64,000 nt of DNA, taken from Bin80 sp965207565. Lineage in GTDB: Bacteria > Bacteroidota > Rhodothermia > Rhodothermales > Bin80. The stretch is taken from the NCBI GenBank assembly GCA_965207565.1, contig CBDBMQ010000033.1, positions 310,001 through 374,000 on the forward strand, given 5' to 3'. Below the pieces are notes generated by a model. The model was not told the DNA's origin. It worked only from the letters and a program-made list of their open reading frames with translations, and did not search any database. The number at the start of each line of letters is the position of its first letter. The first letter of the stretch is position 1. A program made the position numbers and the translations under genes. This document shows positions 36,028 to 45,809 of the stretch, one piece after another.

Positions 36028-38178
36028 TTAAAGCAAGGGGTTGTCTTCGGCATCATGCACTACGGGCTCAGGGCCGTGCCATTTGATGATCAGCAAGGTG
36101 AGATCATCAACATACTTCTTTTCTGCTCCCAGGAACTGGTCCACAGTTTGACGTACAGCATCGTGTACCCCCTGTGCACGCTCATACCGGGCAGGCTGAA
36201 TACTTTGCAGGAGGCGGTCATATCCAAATTCTTCCCCTTCAGGGTTCCGGCTTTCGGTCACGCCATCGGTATACAGGACAATCAAGTCTCCAGGATTGAA
36301 TACGTGCTGTTTAACCTCCAGCGTTTGTGCGAACAATTCACTACGATCCAGCCCGATCCCCAATCCGCCGGAGCGTAAAAGCATTGTACGACCGGTCACA
36401 TCTACAAACGCCGCGGGAGGGTGTCCCGCGCGTGCGATGGAAATCGCACCAGAGTTGCAGTCAAGGACCCCATAAATCGCGGTTACGAAAACATTCTTTT
36501 CCAGGGATCGTCCCAGTGCCTTGTTCACATGACAGAGAAAATCATGAGGATCTGGGGCAATCTGGGCCACTGCTTGAAAAATCCCCTGCATTTCAGCCAT
36601 ATAGAATGCCGCCGAGGTGCCCTTACCTGAGACATCTGCGATGATAAAAGCTAACTTTCCCCCGCCTAATTCAAAGAGATCATAATAGTCTCCGCCAACC
36701 TCTTGGGCTGGGGTACTGGAGGCGGCCAGACTCAGAGTAGAAAATCTGGGCATTGCCTGGGGCAGCAGGCGTCGTTGCACATCACGTGCAATGGCAAGTT
36801 CGCTTGCCAGGCGTTCACGCTCAAATTTTGCTTCCAACAGGCGGGCATTTTCGAGTACAAGCGTTGCCTGTGATGCAAAGACCCCGATGGATTCAATGTC
36901 TTCATTCTCAAATGCATGGGCAACATCGCGAGAAACAAACAGGGTTCCGAGCACCTCGGTACGGGTTACGAGCGGAATCGCCAACAGGCTCATGATCCCG
37001 CTTGATTTGCCTTTCTGAGTTCTGTGGTCAGAGGAGGCGTTTTGGATGGAAACCAGGGCGCGTGTTCTTACGGCTTCACCATGGATGGCATCCACGTCAC
37101 ATACGTCATCCGCAAGTGATGCTTCGATGTTATGTGCGGCTACAATCTGGGATTTCAGAGACCCGGACTCTAATTCCTGTATGGTTAGCCATGCTGCTTT
37201 TCCACGCCCCGAGTCGATGGGTGTTGAGACAACCCAGTGGTACAGTTTTTCAGAATCTGCAACTTCACGCACCAGGACCGTGAGCGCCTGCATAGCGGCC
37301 ATTTCATCCACACTTCGCTGATAGTCTCCAATGGTTGGCAAATGGAAGATCAAGGATAGCACGGAGGTCAGTGCGTAGACAAACCCAAAGGTGATACACA
37401 GGAAAATGATGGTTGCAAGCGGGAGGCTGTAAAAAACCAGATACTCAATGGGGGGAGACTGCTCAGTGATTGAGCTCAAGGCTAAATCAGGTCTGAATAG
37501 AAGCAGTAAAGTGGCAGCGGTTAAACAGACTAGGGCAATGCCCAAGCCGAGTGCCCCCATCTTTTGCTTCACAGGCAGACGGATGATCCATGCAAGGCGG
37601 ACTGTATTCAAAAAAATGAATAGGATTGAAGCAATGGTCGTCAGGCCGAGAAGAATAACCAGAGGACCAGCGACAGGGGAGGAAGAGACATCAAAATGAT
37701 GATGGAATGGAGCGATAACCACGGAAGTGAGGCCGACAGAAAGTATCAGCAGATACCAGTTTCGCTCACTCCGCCGGGTACGACGAAACCGGACCAAGTG
37801 TCCGAATCGCTGAACCAGAATGAAGCTCAGTCCGGCGAGGGCCATGCTCAAGAGAGTACCCTTAACATGGACGATCGGGGCGGCTGGAATGTTGTCTTCT
37901 AAAAAATCTCCCGGAATCTGCAGGATCAGAACGACCAAAATACAGATAGGCAGGATCGTTAGAATTATCTGCCAGAATATTTGAGCAGGTGACGGGCGTG
38001 AGTTCCGAGTCGCATGTGCAATGGTAATCCACAGGCAAAGAAAACAGACTGCCAATACTGTCTGATAAAGAATTTTCGTGCTCACTGGAGCCGCCTCGCC
38101 GACACCTCCGATAAAGGCAAAGATGGTTGTGCCGGAGAGAAACAGGGCAAACGTAATAGGGGGGATCCAGCGCCACAA
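36028..38178 (-). CDS. Membrane SpoIIE-type PP2C phosphatase with GAF domain (RsbU-like)
   Basis: A 716-residue sensor phosphatase. Residues ~1-290 contain about eight hydrophobic segments forming a membrane sensor. A GAF domain follows (~300-440, with LLAIPLVTRTEVLGTLFVSR), then a coiled linker (VLENARLLEAKFERERLASE), then the SpoIIE PP2C domain (~460-700). The metal-site motifs are VGGDYYDLFEL, FIIADVSGKGTSAAFYMA and VLYTDGVTESRNPEGEEFG. It should dephosphorylate the downstream STAS protein in response to a membrane or cytosolic cue. It heads the three-gene operon and is divergent from the repeat protein at 38367 with 188 bases between. Confidence 0.92.
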   Translation of the reverse strand: MWRWIPPITFALFLSGTTIFAFIGGVGEAAPVSTKILYQTVLAVCFLCLWITIAHATRNSRPSPAQIFWQIILTILPICILVVLILQIPGDFLEDNIPAAPIVHVKGTLLSMALAGLSFILVQRFGHLVRFRRTRRSERNWYLLILSVGLTSVVIAPFHHHFDVSSSPVAGPLVILLGLTTIASILFIFLNTVRLAWIIRLPVKQKMGALGLGIALVCLTAATLLLLFRPDLALSSITEQSPPIEYLVFYSLPLATIIFLCITFGFVYALTSVLSLIFHLPTIGDYQRSVDEMAAMQALTVLVREVADSEKLYHWVVSTPIDSGRGKAAWLTIQELESGSLKSQIVAAHNIEASLADDVCDVDAIHGEAVRTRALVSIQNASSDHRTQKGKSSGIMSLLAIPLVTRTEVLGTLFVSRDVAHAFENEDIESIGVFASQATLVLENARLLEAKFERERLASELAIARDVQRRLLPQAMPRFSTLSLAASSTPAQEVGGDYYDLFELGGGKLAFIIADVSGKGTSAAFYMAEMQGIFQAVAQIAPDPHDFLCHVNKALGRSLEKNVFVTAIYGVLDCNSGAISIARAGHPPAAFVDVTGRTMLLRSGGLGIGLDRSELFAQTLEVKQHVFNPGDLIVLYTDGVTESRNPEGEEFGYDRLLQSIQPARYERAQGVHDAVRQTVDQFLGAEKKYVDDLTLLIIKWHGPEPVVHDAEDNPLL

Positions 38179-38366
38179 ACGCTTGAACAGTGCAACGAGT
38201 GCCTTTCTTGGAAGAACTCTGGAAAAACTGATTTGGGGTACCCCGTTAATAAAGTGCCTGGAACAAGTTATTACCTAACTTGGAAAAATTTGTTACAGAT
38301 AGGCAGAGGGGGCAACTTTGCTATGGGAGTTACCGTAAGGACTTGTAGTAGTCATATTTCGCGATC

Positions 38367-39716
38367 ATGAGTAATTGGAATCGGTTTCAGGTCATCATAT
38401 TGGTATTCCTGGGTTTCCTGGTAATCGTGAGGCTGTTTTCCGAGTCTCCACCACCGCGTGGAGCAATTATGCTCTCTGATCTTGATGTTCGTGAACTGAC
38501 ACAACAGGCTTTTCAGGTCTCAGGACCGTTGCGGGTTGTTATTGATGCAGTTGGCTCCATTGATGAGCGCCAGGGAGCAACTGGGCTGGCAGCCTATTCC
38601 TGGATCACCCGTGCCCATACGGGAGAAGTCATATGGTCCATGAATGCTGCGAATGCGAGACAGGACGGGTCTATTGCTTATGTGGAGGAAGAGGAATTGA
38701 CGCTGGATTCAGGTTCGTACATTTTGAATTTTGCCTCGTATGGTCAGCTTCAGCGTCGTTCAAATTCAACATTTCGAAAGGATCGCCGAAAATGGCGCGT
38801 GACGATTCACTCACCGGATAACAGAGATGCGTTACGAACGATCACACGTCCCTTAGGGGGCAACTCTGACAATAAGATTTGGGATGCTGTATCTCTGCGC
38901 GATGAAGAAAAGAGAGAGAGCCTTTTTGAAGTTCATCGCCCGGCAGAATTCGAGATTCATGCGATCGGCCAATTGGGCAGCCAAGACGAGGTGCAACCGG
39001 TGGATTACTCACGTATTGAGGATGCAGTGAGCGGGCACGTAGTATGGCAGCTTTCCCGGGATAATACAGATTGGGCAGGAGGGGTACAGGAAAATCGAAT
39101 TTTCAAAGGCCAGCGTGTTCTCCCTCCGGGTGTCTATCGCGCTATTGCAGTGACCAATAGCGCGCATCACTACGGTAGTTGGGTGGGGAATCCCCCATTT
39201 TACCCTCAGGGATGGGGGGTACACATAAGCACCTCTGATGCAGAAGAGGTTTCTACGTTTGATCCCTGGATGCAGCGTGATCCGATCATTCGTATCACCC
39301 AGGTTGGGGATGACGAGCAGCATGTACAACCTTTCATCGTGGAGGATACGGTGGCGGTGGTACTCTACGCTTTAGGAGAGATTACAGGTCCTGATAATGG
39401 ATATGATCTCGCATGGCTGGAAAAGCAGGAAAGTACAGGAGAATCAAGAATACGGTGGCAGATGTCCTATGAAAGTTCTGTACATGCAGGTGGGGCTCGA
39501 AAGAATCGGAAGGAGATTGAATTTCTTAGGCTGGAGCCCGGAGTTTACAGGCTGCATTATGAATCAGACGGCTCTCACGCGTACAATAGCTGGAATACGG
39601 GTGAGCCTGACTATCCTGAGCGATGGGGGGTTGCGATGTTTCCAGTCCAGAGCCGAGGTGCTGCAATCACAACCGAGGCGTCCCCTGGGGCTTCTACTAT
39701 AGTGGTCCCCCAATAA
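38367..39716 (+). CDS. Membrane-anchored protein with three internal repeats, unknown function
   Basis: A 449-residue protein with an N-terminal membrane anchor (residues ~8-24, VIILVFLGFLVIVRLF) and no recognised family. It contains three copies of a ~130-residue unit. Each copy has VVIDAVGSI/IHAIGQL/VVLYALGEI-type strands, then a W-x-M/L core (VIWSMNAANARQ, VVWQLSRDNTDWAGG, IRWQMSYESSVHAGG), then a turn ending L-x-x-G-x-Y (LDSGSYILNFASYG, LPPGVYRAIAVTN, LEPGVYRLHYESDG). Copies 2 and 3 end with a G-S-W/NSW...P..YP.xWGV motif. It is probably a periplasmic beta-sandwich array. The divergent position beside the partner-switching operon suggests, but does not prove, a link to sensing. Confidence 0.7.
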   Translation: MSNWNRFQVIILVFLGFLVIVRLFSESPPPRGAIMLSDLDVRELTQQAFQVSGPLRVVIDAVGSIDERQGATGLAAYSWITRAHTGEVIWSMNAANARQDGSIAYVEEEELTLDSGSYILNFASYGQLQRRSNSTFRKDRRKWRVTIHSPDNRDALRTITRPLGGNSDNKIWDAVSLRDEEKRESLFEVHRPAEFEIHAIGQLGSQDEVQPVDYSRIEDAVSGHVVWQLSRDNTDWAGGVQENRIFKGQRVLPPGVYRAIAVTNSAHHYGSWVGNPPFYPQGWGVHISTSDAEEVSTFDPWMQRDPIIRITQVGDDEQHVQPFIVEDTVAVVLYALGEITGPDNGYDLAWLEKQESTGESRIRWQMSYESSVHAGGARKNRKEIEFLRLEPGVYRLHYESDGSHAYNSWNTGEPDYPERWGVAMFPVQSRGAAITTEASPGASTIVVPQ

Positions 39717-39803
39717 CAACCGATCTTCAGAGGTTTTGTACCTTTGTGGTGGCTCAGAATCGTGAGCATTCATCTATTCGGAAGATCACCATTGAGGTAG
39801 GGC

Positions 39804-40778
39804 TTGAAGCTTGCAACTATTGACGTCGGGACAAACTCTGCAAAGCTTCTGATATCTGAGTTGACTCCCAGTGGCAAATTGGAATCACTTGTGGAAGAGC
39901 GGCGAATGATTCGGCTTGGAGAAGGGGTGGATGCGCACGGCATTCTCAGGGAATCGGCCATTGAACGTCTTGTTCAAGCGCTACAGGGATTTCGTTCCAC
40001 AGCGGATCAGTGGCAAGTGGAGAGATGTGCTGTGGCAGGAACCAGTGCTTCTCGGGATACAGGGAATAAAATTGTCGCGACCATAAGAGAACGAACGGGA
40101 TTGCCCTATGAGATACTCTCTGGAGAGCAAGAAGCAGATTTAAGCTATGAAGGAGCAGTTGCTGGGCTATCCAATGTTGCAGACAGGATTGTTACATGTG
40201 ATATAGGTGGGGGCTCGACAGAAATTGTTGAAGGAATGCCAGATGGACGCATCCTTCAGCGATTCAGTCTAGATATCGGCTCCGTGCGTATTACAGAACG
40301 ATACTTTTCTTCTCAGCCTCCAGACCCCAATGAACTGAAAGGGGCCACGGAATTCATCAAAAAATCGCTGACCGGGCTATCTTTTTCGGGAAGTCAGACG
40401 GGACTCCTCGTAGGTGCATCAGATGTACATCGTCTTTTGCTGGAGTTACAACATGAATTGAGTTCGGGAGAGCTTCCGATAAAATTTGACAGATTGAACC
40501 CGAATTGGAAACGGCTCCAAGGGAAAGAAGAGCATCCAGATAAACTTTCATGCGTCCAGGTGAAGTGTTGGCTGGAGTTCTTGACTCGTATGACAATGTC
40601 TGATGTTCTAGCCCTGGACCCAGGAAAGCTCCAAGGCAGGGCTGATGTATTTCCTGCTGCAATCCTGATTTTCCTGGAAGTGATGAATATGCTGAGACAA
40701 GAATCAATCACAGTGAGCCCGTGGGGGCTATGTCATGGCATGGCATTGAGAATTTTCAAGACAGGTGTAATAAAGTAG
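39804..40778 (+). CDS. ppx: Ppx/GppA-family exopolyphosphatase/guanosine pentaphosphatase
   Basis: A 324-residue ASKHA-fold phosphatase with P-loop-like ATIDVGTNSAKLLI at the N-terminus, AVAGTSASRDTGN (~75-87), the EILSGEQEADLSYEG segment (~105-119) and phosphate-binding DIGGGSTEIVEG (~134-145). It hydrolyses polyphosphate ends or pppGpp. At ~320 residues it is the short form lacking the C-terminal HD domain. The start is TTG 39804; no ATG gives a complete first strand. A TACCTTTG resembling the Bacteroidota -7 box lies at 39739-39746, but without a clear upstream -33 element. Confidence 0.9.
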   Translation: MKLATIDVGTNSAKLLISELTPSGKLESLVEERRMIRLGEGVDAHGILRESAIERLVQALQGFRSTADQWQVERCAVAGTSASRDTGNKIVATIRERTGLPYEILSGEQEADLSYEGAVAGLSNVADRIVTCDIGGGSTEIVEGMPDGRILQRFSLDIGSVRITERYFSSQPPDPNELKGATEFIKKSLTGLSFSGSQTGLLVGASDVHRLLLELQHELSSGELPIKFDRLNPNWKRLQGKEEHPDKLSCVQVKCWLEFLTRMTMSDVLALDPGKLQGRADVFPAAILIFLEVMNMLRQESITVSPWGLCHGMALRIFKTGVIK

Positions 40779-40953
40779 CAGCAGACGCGAGAGAGCGCTC
40801 AAACTTGAAGCTGTGTTGACCACACAGGAAAATGCATACAGCGAATCGGGGCAGTATGCCCGGTATCAACAGGAATCAGATTTTCCTATTTTTGTAGAGA
40901 AGAGACATTGAAATGCAAATCAACCCATCGAATCATTGAGGTATGGAGAGGGG

Positions 40954-42033
40954 ATGAATCAAAAAATGATCAGGCGTAAAGCTGTTTATCAGGCCTTGAG
41001 CAAGATACGGGACCCGGAGCGGGACAGCGATATTACTCGGCTTGGCTCTGTGAAGGATGTCGTGATTGATGGCCGAGTCATCGCGTTTAAGCTTTCTATT
41101 TCCCAACCAGGGACTGCATTTTCCAAAACTGTTGTCCAGCAGTGCAGAGAAGCGATTCGGTCTGAGTTTGGGGAGGATGTGGAGGTTCAAATTGAGTTGA
41201 CCTACTCCAAGGGGCGTGCACAGCAGCTAAAGCTCGGAGCCCGGCATATGATTGCCATTGCTTCAGGCAAGGGAGGAGTTGGCAAAAGCACTGTAGCAAC
41301 AAATATCGCCGTAGCTCTTGCAGCGGAAGGCTATCGGACAGGACTGGTAGACACGGATATCTATGGTCCAAGTGTTCCGGTGATGTTTGGGCTGGAGGGA
41401 GAGAAACCGCGTGTCAATGACCAACGAAAAATCGTTCCGATCATCAAACACGGCGTGCATGTACTTTCAATGGGATTGTTGGTGGATGATTCTGAAGCCG
41501 TGATTTGGCGTGGTCCAATGGTCTCCGGAGCTGTTCGACAGTTTCTGAATGATGCGGAATGGGGAGATCTTGATTTTCTTCTGCTGGATTTGCCGCCGGG
41601 TACAGGGGATATCCAGCTTACCATTGTTCAGACTGTTAAGTTAGCGGGTGCTGTCATTGTCTCAACGCCTCAGAAAGTGGCTCTGACGGATGCAAGGAAA
41701 GGCCTGGTGATGTTTTCAAAAGTGAATGTGCCCGTTTTGGGGATTATTGAGAACATGGCTTGGTTCACCCCTGCAGATCTCCCCGAGCGCAAATATTTTC
41801 TTTTTGGAGATGGTGGAGCCGACCGTCTTGCAACCGAAACCGGTATTCCACTGCTCGGTAAGATTCCTTTGGAGGAACCTTTGCGGGTTTCAGGTGACGA
41901 GGGGTGCCCGATTGTGTTATCAGCGCCTTCCAGTGGATCCGCACAGGCGTTCCGATCTATTGCAGGCAGGATCGTCGCGTCATTGGCAGATAGGGGAACT
42001 TCTCCTGTATCTCCACTTATTGAGTATCAATAG
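40954..42033 (+). CDS. mrp: Mrp/NBP35-type iron-sulfur cluster carrier ATPase
   Basis: An Mrp-family P-loop ATPase of ~359 residues. The N-terminal DUF59/MIP18-like domain (~1-90, IRDPERDSDITRLG) is followed by the ATPase. The deviant Walker A is SGKGGVGKSTVATNIA, switch DTDIYGPSVPVMFG comes next, and then LLLDLPPGTGDIQL. The segment ENMAWFTPADLPERKYFLFG lacks the CxxC present in many homologues; Bacteroidota homologues commonly look like this. ATG 40954 is preferred over upstream TTG 40936 because it follows GAGAGGGG, one of few Shine-Dalgarno-like sites here. It is followed by a NifU-type scaffold gene, consistent with Fe-S cluster assembly. Confidence 0.92.
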   Translation: MNQKMIRRKAVYQALSKIRDPERDSDITRLGSVKDVVIDGRVIAFKLSISQPGTAFSKTVVQQCREAIRSEFGEDVEVQIELTYSKGRAQQLKLGARHMIAIASGKGGVGKSTVATNIAVALAAEGYRTGLVDTDIYGPSVPVMFGLEGEKPRVNDQRKIVPIIKHGVHVLSMGLLVDDSEAVIWRGPMVSGAVRQFLNDAEWGDLDFLLLDLPPGTGDIQLTIVQTVKLAGAVIVSTPQKVALTDARKGLVMFSKVNVPVLGIIENMAWFTPADLPERKYFLFGDGGADRLATETGIPLLGKIPLEEPLRVSGDEGCPIVLSAPSSGSAQAFRSIAGRIVASLADRGTSPVSPLIEYQ

Positions 42034-42051
42034 ACTCAAATTTATGCTGTG

Positions 42052-42306
42052 ATGTCCAGATATGATCCAAATATGGATGCCGCCCTTCGCCAGAAAATAG
42101 AAGATGGACTTGATTCTATTCGTCCTTATCTTGTTGCTGATGGTGGAGAGGTTCGGCTACACAGAATCACAGATGACATGGTTGTAGAGCTTAAGTTACT
42201 AGGCGCCTGTGGTACATGTCCAATGAGTACCATGACATTACGCGCAGGGATTGAGCAGGCACTGCGGCATGCTGTACCACAAATTTCACGAGTGGATGCA
42301 GTGTAG
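42052..42306 (+). CDS. NifU C-terminal domain Fe-S scaffold protein
   Basis: An 84-residue single-domain NifU-like protein. LRQKIEDGLDSIRPYLVADGGEV is the start of the fold, and LLGACGTCPMSTMTLRAGIE carries the CxxC that holds a transient cluster. The start is ATG 42052 (GTG 42049 adjoins). It follows mrp by 18 bases, so scaffold and carrier are probably made together. Confidence 0.92.
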   Translation: MSRYDPNMDAALRQKIEDGLDSIRPYLVADGGEVRLHRITDDMVVELKLLGACGTCPMSTMTLRAGIEQALRHAVPQISRVDAV

Positions 42307-42350
42307 GCGCTAACATAGTAGGACACTAGAAAACATAAACTCAGGATAAG

Positions 42351-43124
42351 ATGAATCAAAAAGGACTTTTAGCAGGCATTATAGCCTTGATCGTTTTTAC
42401 CGGACTGCAGCCTCTGTCTGCTTCCGCACAGATGGAATTTCAATATCAGAGGGGCAGTCTGTTAAATCCATTTACCGGACGTCATCATGCAACAAACATT
42501 CTCACATTCCAGCATGCAGGTAGCTGGAAGCTGGGGAGGACGTTTTTCTTCATTGATTTTCTGGATGACGACATGAATGATGGTTTTAACGATAAAGAAT
42601 TTTATGGAGAGTGGTATCCATCATTGAGCTTCAGCAAGCTCTTTGGCCAAGACATCAAGATAGGCCCCATCGTGGATGTTTCTGCTGTTGGTGGTTTGAA
42701 TTTTGATGGAGATGCCAACATTCTCAAGTTCTTACCTGGTGTGCAGCTTTCGTGGAAAATTCCCGGATTTATCTTCGTGAATACTGATTTTGCCGCAATC
42801 ACGGATCATAGTGATGAGGCACGACATGATACTGGATTCATGTTTGATATCAGTTGGCTCAAGGTAATCAATATTGGAAGCCAATCTTTTTCATTCATGG
42901 GGCATGCCGAGTACATCAGTTCAGTAGAATTTGAGAATGGCGGAGGAACGAGTGAAGCATGGATCCTGGCGCAGCCACAGCTGGTATGGGATGTGGGTAA
43001 TCTGTTCAAGTCACCAAACGGGCTCCACATAGGGGTCGAGCTTCAGTATTGGTCAAACAAACTGGGAGTTGATGGGCAGAATGAATTTCGCCCCGAGTTT
43101 CTAGTTATCTGGCGCATGCAGTGA
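42351..43124 (+). CDS. Tsx-like nucleoside channel outer-membrane protein
   Basis: A 257-residue outer-membrane protein with a signal peptide ending LSASAQ (residue ~26). The pattern matches the Tsx/DUF5020 channel family: EFQYQRGSLLNPFTG, then TFQHAGSWKLGRTFFFIDFLDDD, EFYGEWYPSLSFSKLFG and alternating strands to a C-terminal EFRPEFLVIWRMQ. The substrate is probably nucleosides or similar; a nucleoside-permease-like MFS gene lies 17 kb downstream. The gap of 322 bases between this stop and amt ATG 43447 contains only a promoter-like TATAAT. Confidence 0.8.
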   Translation: MNQKGLLAGIIALIVFTGLQPLSASAQMEFQYQRGSLLNPFTGRHHATNILTFQHAGSWKLGRTFFFIDFLDDDMNDGFNDKEFYGEWYPSLSFSKLFGQDIKIGPIVDVSAVGGLNFDGDANILKFLPGVQLSWKIPGFIFVNTDFAAITDHSDEARHDTGFMFDISWLKVINIGSQSFSFMGHAEYISSVEFENGGGTSEAWILAQPQLVWDVGNLFKSPNGLHIGVELQYWSNKLGVDGQNEFRPEFLVIWRMQ

Positions 43125-43446
43125 ACATCCTTGCGGGTGGAGGAGAGGCTCCATTCCATATCTTACCAACATCGTCAAGTCCATCCAGGTAAGCGATGCC
43201 GGTTGCAACGCTGGGCTGTCCCAACTATACATATGTAAAGGCAACGTCCGATCAGACGATTTGCAGTTGGATTGGGTCGCATGTCGGGGCGATGGCATTT
43301 TTGGGGACTGTGCCCATGATCCACGATAATCATAAGTAACGGTCGTACGCATTCACTGATGTAGCTTTTGTAGATTTTTTACGCCTTTTTTGTGTCAAAT
43401 CCCATTTTTATTTTGTATAATTCCAGAATCACTTCAATTTCCCAAA

Positions 43447-44727
43447 ATGGTACCTGAGATACAATTCGTTCTTAACACGTTTGCTTTCCTTATTTGGGGA
43501 GCTCTTGTAATGTGGATGGCCGCTGGCTTCACGATGCTGGAGTCTGGGTCGGTCCGTACCAAAAACGCATCCGTGATTTGCCTGAAAAATCTGGGCTTAT
43601 ATGCAATTGCAGGCTTAGCCTACTACATTATTGGTTACAATTTGATGTATACGGATGTGTCCGGCTTCATTGGGAGCTTTAAGCTGTTTTTCAATGCTAC
43701 CCCAGAAGAAGTCGCTCTGGTTGGTGGAGATGCAAGTGTACAAGATGCCGTAGTAGACAATGGATATTCCCAAATGTCGGGTTGGTTTTTTCAAATGGTG
43801 TTTGTGGCTACCACCGCATCTATCGTGTCTGGTGCGCTGGCGGAACGGATCCGGTTATGGGCCTTTTTCTCGTTCGTACTTATTTTGACCGCCATTATAT
43901 ACCCGATCATTGGTGCATGGACTTGGGGAGAGGGTTGGTTATATGAGTTAGGCTTTTCGGATTTTGCCGGCTCAACGATTGTCCATGGTACGGGAGGATG
44001 GGCTGCACTTGCAGGGGCAATCATATTGGGGCCTCGCTTGGGTAAATTCAAGAAGGATGGTAGTGTAAATCCCACTCCACCCTCCAGTGTCCCGATCGTT
44101 ACTTTGGGTGTATTCATTTTATGGTTTGGCTGGTTCGGATTCAACGGTGGGTCTCAATTGGCTTTAGCAGGAACCGTTGATGCAATCAGCATTGCAGGAA
44201 TTCTTGTCAACACAAACCTCGCAGGTGCTGCCGGACTCTTTGCCGCGATCGTCGTTTCGCGCCCAGTGTTGGGCCGATTTGACATGTTTGCAATCTTGAA
44301 CGGTGCACTGGCGGGATTGGTATCCATTACAGCTGCCCCCACGATGCACCACCATGGGATTGCCATTCTCATTGGTTTTGTTGGTGGTGTAGTTTGCGTC
44401 CTGGCAATCAAGTTGTTGGACAAACTGAAGATTGATGATGTTGTTGGTGCAGTTCCCGTTCATCTCTTTGCAGGAATTTGGGGAACGATTGCGGTTGCAT
44501 TTACCGTAGATGGGACAAGCTTTGGAGTCCAGCTTTTGGGGATTGCAGTAATCGGAGCTTCTGTTTTCTCTGCTTCATTTGCAGTGTGGAAGCTGATAGA
44601 TGTTCTTATTGGAACCCGTGTTTCGAGATCTGTTGAGCGTCTTGGACAGGATGCCGCTGAGTTGGGCGTGGATGCATATCCCGAATTTGTGTTGATGCCG
44701 GAGGACTATGATGATGACGAAGAATAG
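43447..44727 (+). CDS. amt: Ammonium transporter
   Basis: An Amt/Rh channel of ~426 residues with eleven hydrophobic segments. The twin pore histidines are in TIVHGTGGWAALAGA (~180) and AVPVHLFAGIWGTI (~337). WFGWFGFNGGSQL and the C-terminal regulatory tail (RLGQDAAELGVDAYPEF) are also typical. The frame is open further upstream to TTG 43390, but ATG 43447 is preferred. It gives the normal Amt N-terminus, and a TATAAT at 43416-43421 lies inside the extra region. No glnK/PII gene follows, which is unusual for bacterial amt operons; the next feature is an insertion sequence. Confidence 0.95.
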   Translation: MVPEIQFVLNTFAFLIWGALVMWMAAGFTMLESGSVRTKNASVICLKNLGLYAIAGLAYYIIGYNLMYTDVSGFIGSFKLFFNATPEEVALVGGDASVQDAVVDNGYSQMSGWFFQMVFVATTASIVSGALAERIRLWAFFSFVLILTAIIYPIIGAWTWGEGWLYELGFSDFAGSTIVHGTGGWAALAGAIILGPRLGKFKKDGSVNPTPPSSVPIVTLGVFILWFGWFGFNGGSQLALAGTVDAISIAGILVNTNLAGAAGLFAAIVVSRPVLGRFDMFAILNGALAGLVSITAAPTMHHHGIAILIGFVGGVVCVLAIKLLDKLKIDDVVGAVPVHLFAGIWGTIAVAFTVDGTSFGVQLLGIAVIGASVFSASFAVWKLIDVLIGTRVSRSVERLGQDAAELGVDAYPEFVLMPEDYDDDEE

Positions 44728-44816
44728 ATGAGTCCATCGTAGTTCCCGCCGACTCCCGTTGGGCTTTCTGGGTTCTTGGGGGTGGCGGACCACATTTCTT
44801 TTTCTTGTGCTGGTGC

Positions 44817-44898
44817 TGGTATATATTCAGACTGAAGTTGCCCAGGTATTCAGATTGAAGTTGCCCACCAATTCAGACCAAGTTGCCCACCTTAAGAG
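44817..44898 (+). repeat. IS21 left-end transposase-site array (3 units)
   Basis: Three ~23-base units with the form ATTCAGA..GAAGTTGCCC at 44825, 44848 and 44871. They match the units at the other end in inverse orientation. IS21 transposase binds several such terminal repeats. Confidence 0.75.
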
Positions 44899-45017
44899 CG
44901 GGGTAAAATCTGTGTAATTTGCATGCAGATTTTAGTCTGATTTTTTCTGTGGGATTTAATTTGGAGCAGGTTATAATCCGTGTATCTTGTAGCTCACTTT
45001 AACCAAACGAACTACGG

Positions 45018-45772
45018 ATGCCTTATCCAACAATTTCAATGCAAAAGATTCGAGATATTCTCCGATATTATTATGGAGACAATTTAAGCAAGCGGAAGAT
45101 CGCGCAATATTTATTGGTTTCGCCTGGAACGGTCCGCAACTATCTTTGTCGCGCGGAGAGGGCAGGTCTTGGCTGGCCATTGCCCGAGGGGCTGACGGAT
45201 GAAGTTCTGGAAGAAATGTTGTTCCCATTTCCGAAGTCTTCCAGGCGTGCCCAGCCGGATTGGCCGAAGATCCACAAGAAACTATCCCGGAAGGGGGTGA
45301 CGCTGGAGCGGGTCTGGACAGAGTATGTCCATGCGCATCCAGATGGGTATAGTTATGGTCATTTTTGTGAGCTCTACAAGCAGTGGAGTGGGATGCAGAA
45401 CGTCACGATGCGTCTTGACCATAAAGCAGGGGAAAAACTATTTGTAGACTTTGCAGGCACGAGCGTAGGGTTTCTGGATGCCGTCACTGGTGATGTGGCA
45501 AACGCACAGATTTTTGTTGCAACCTTGGGCTATTCTCACTACACCTATGTGGAGGCGGTGAAGGATCAAAAGCTTACGAGCTGGATCGGAGTCCATGAGC
45601 GTACTCTGGAATTTTTTGGTGCAGTGCCTCAGGTGATCGTCTGCGATAACTTGAAGTCTGCGGTTACGCGTTCCCACCGCACGAATCCTGAACTTAATCA
45701 AACCTACCGGGATTTCAGTCTCCACTACGGGTGTAAGATTTTCCCGGCAAGACCTTATCGCCCCCAAGATAA
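45018..45772 (+). pseudogene. istA: istA transposase, N-terminal part (interrupted)
   Basis: IS21 transposase residues 1-~252: HTH (IRDILRYYYGDNLSKRKIAQ...), then the integrase core with first Asp in KLFVDFAGTSVG and second Asp in QVIVCDNLKSAVT. The segment FPARPYRPQDK is followed at 45773 by foreign DNA. The third catalytic residue (Glu) is left on the far side of the insert. The open frame runs 13 codons into the insert before stopping at 45815. A TATAAT at 44972-44977 may be its -10 box. Confidence 0.85.
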
Positions 45773-45809
45773 GTCTTTGATGTCTGAATGCGATCTGTTG
45801 AAGACATGC

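Noticed and set aside
43101..43352. 83-codon minus-strand frame between the Tsx-like gene and amt
   Set aside because: No family resemblance, overlaps the Tsx-like gene end, no coding character.
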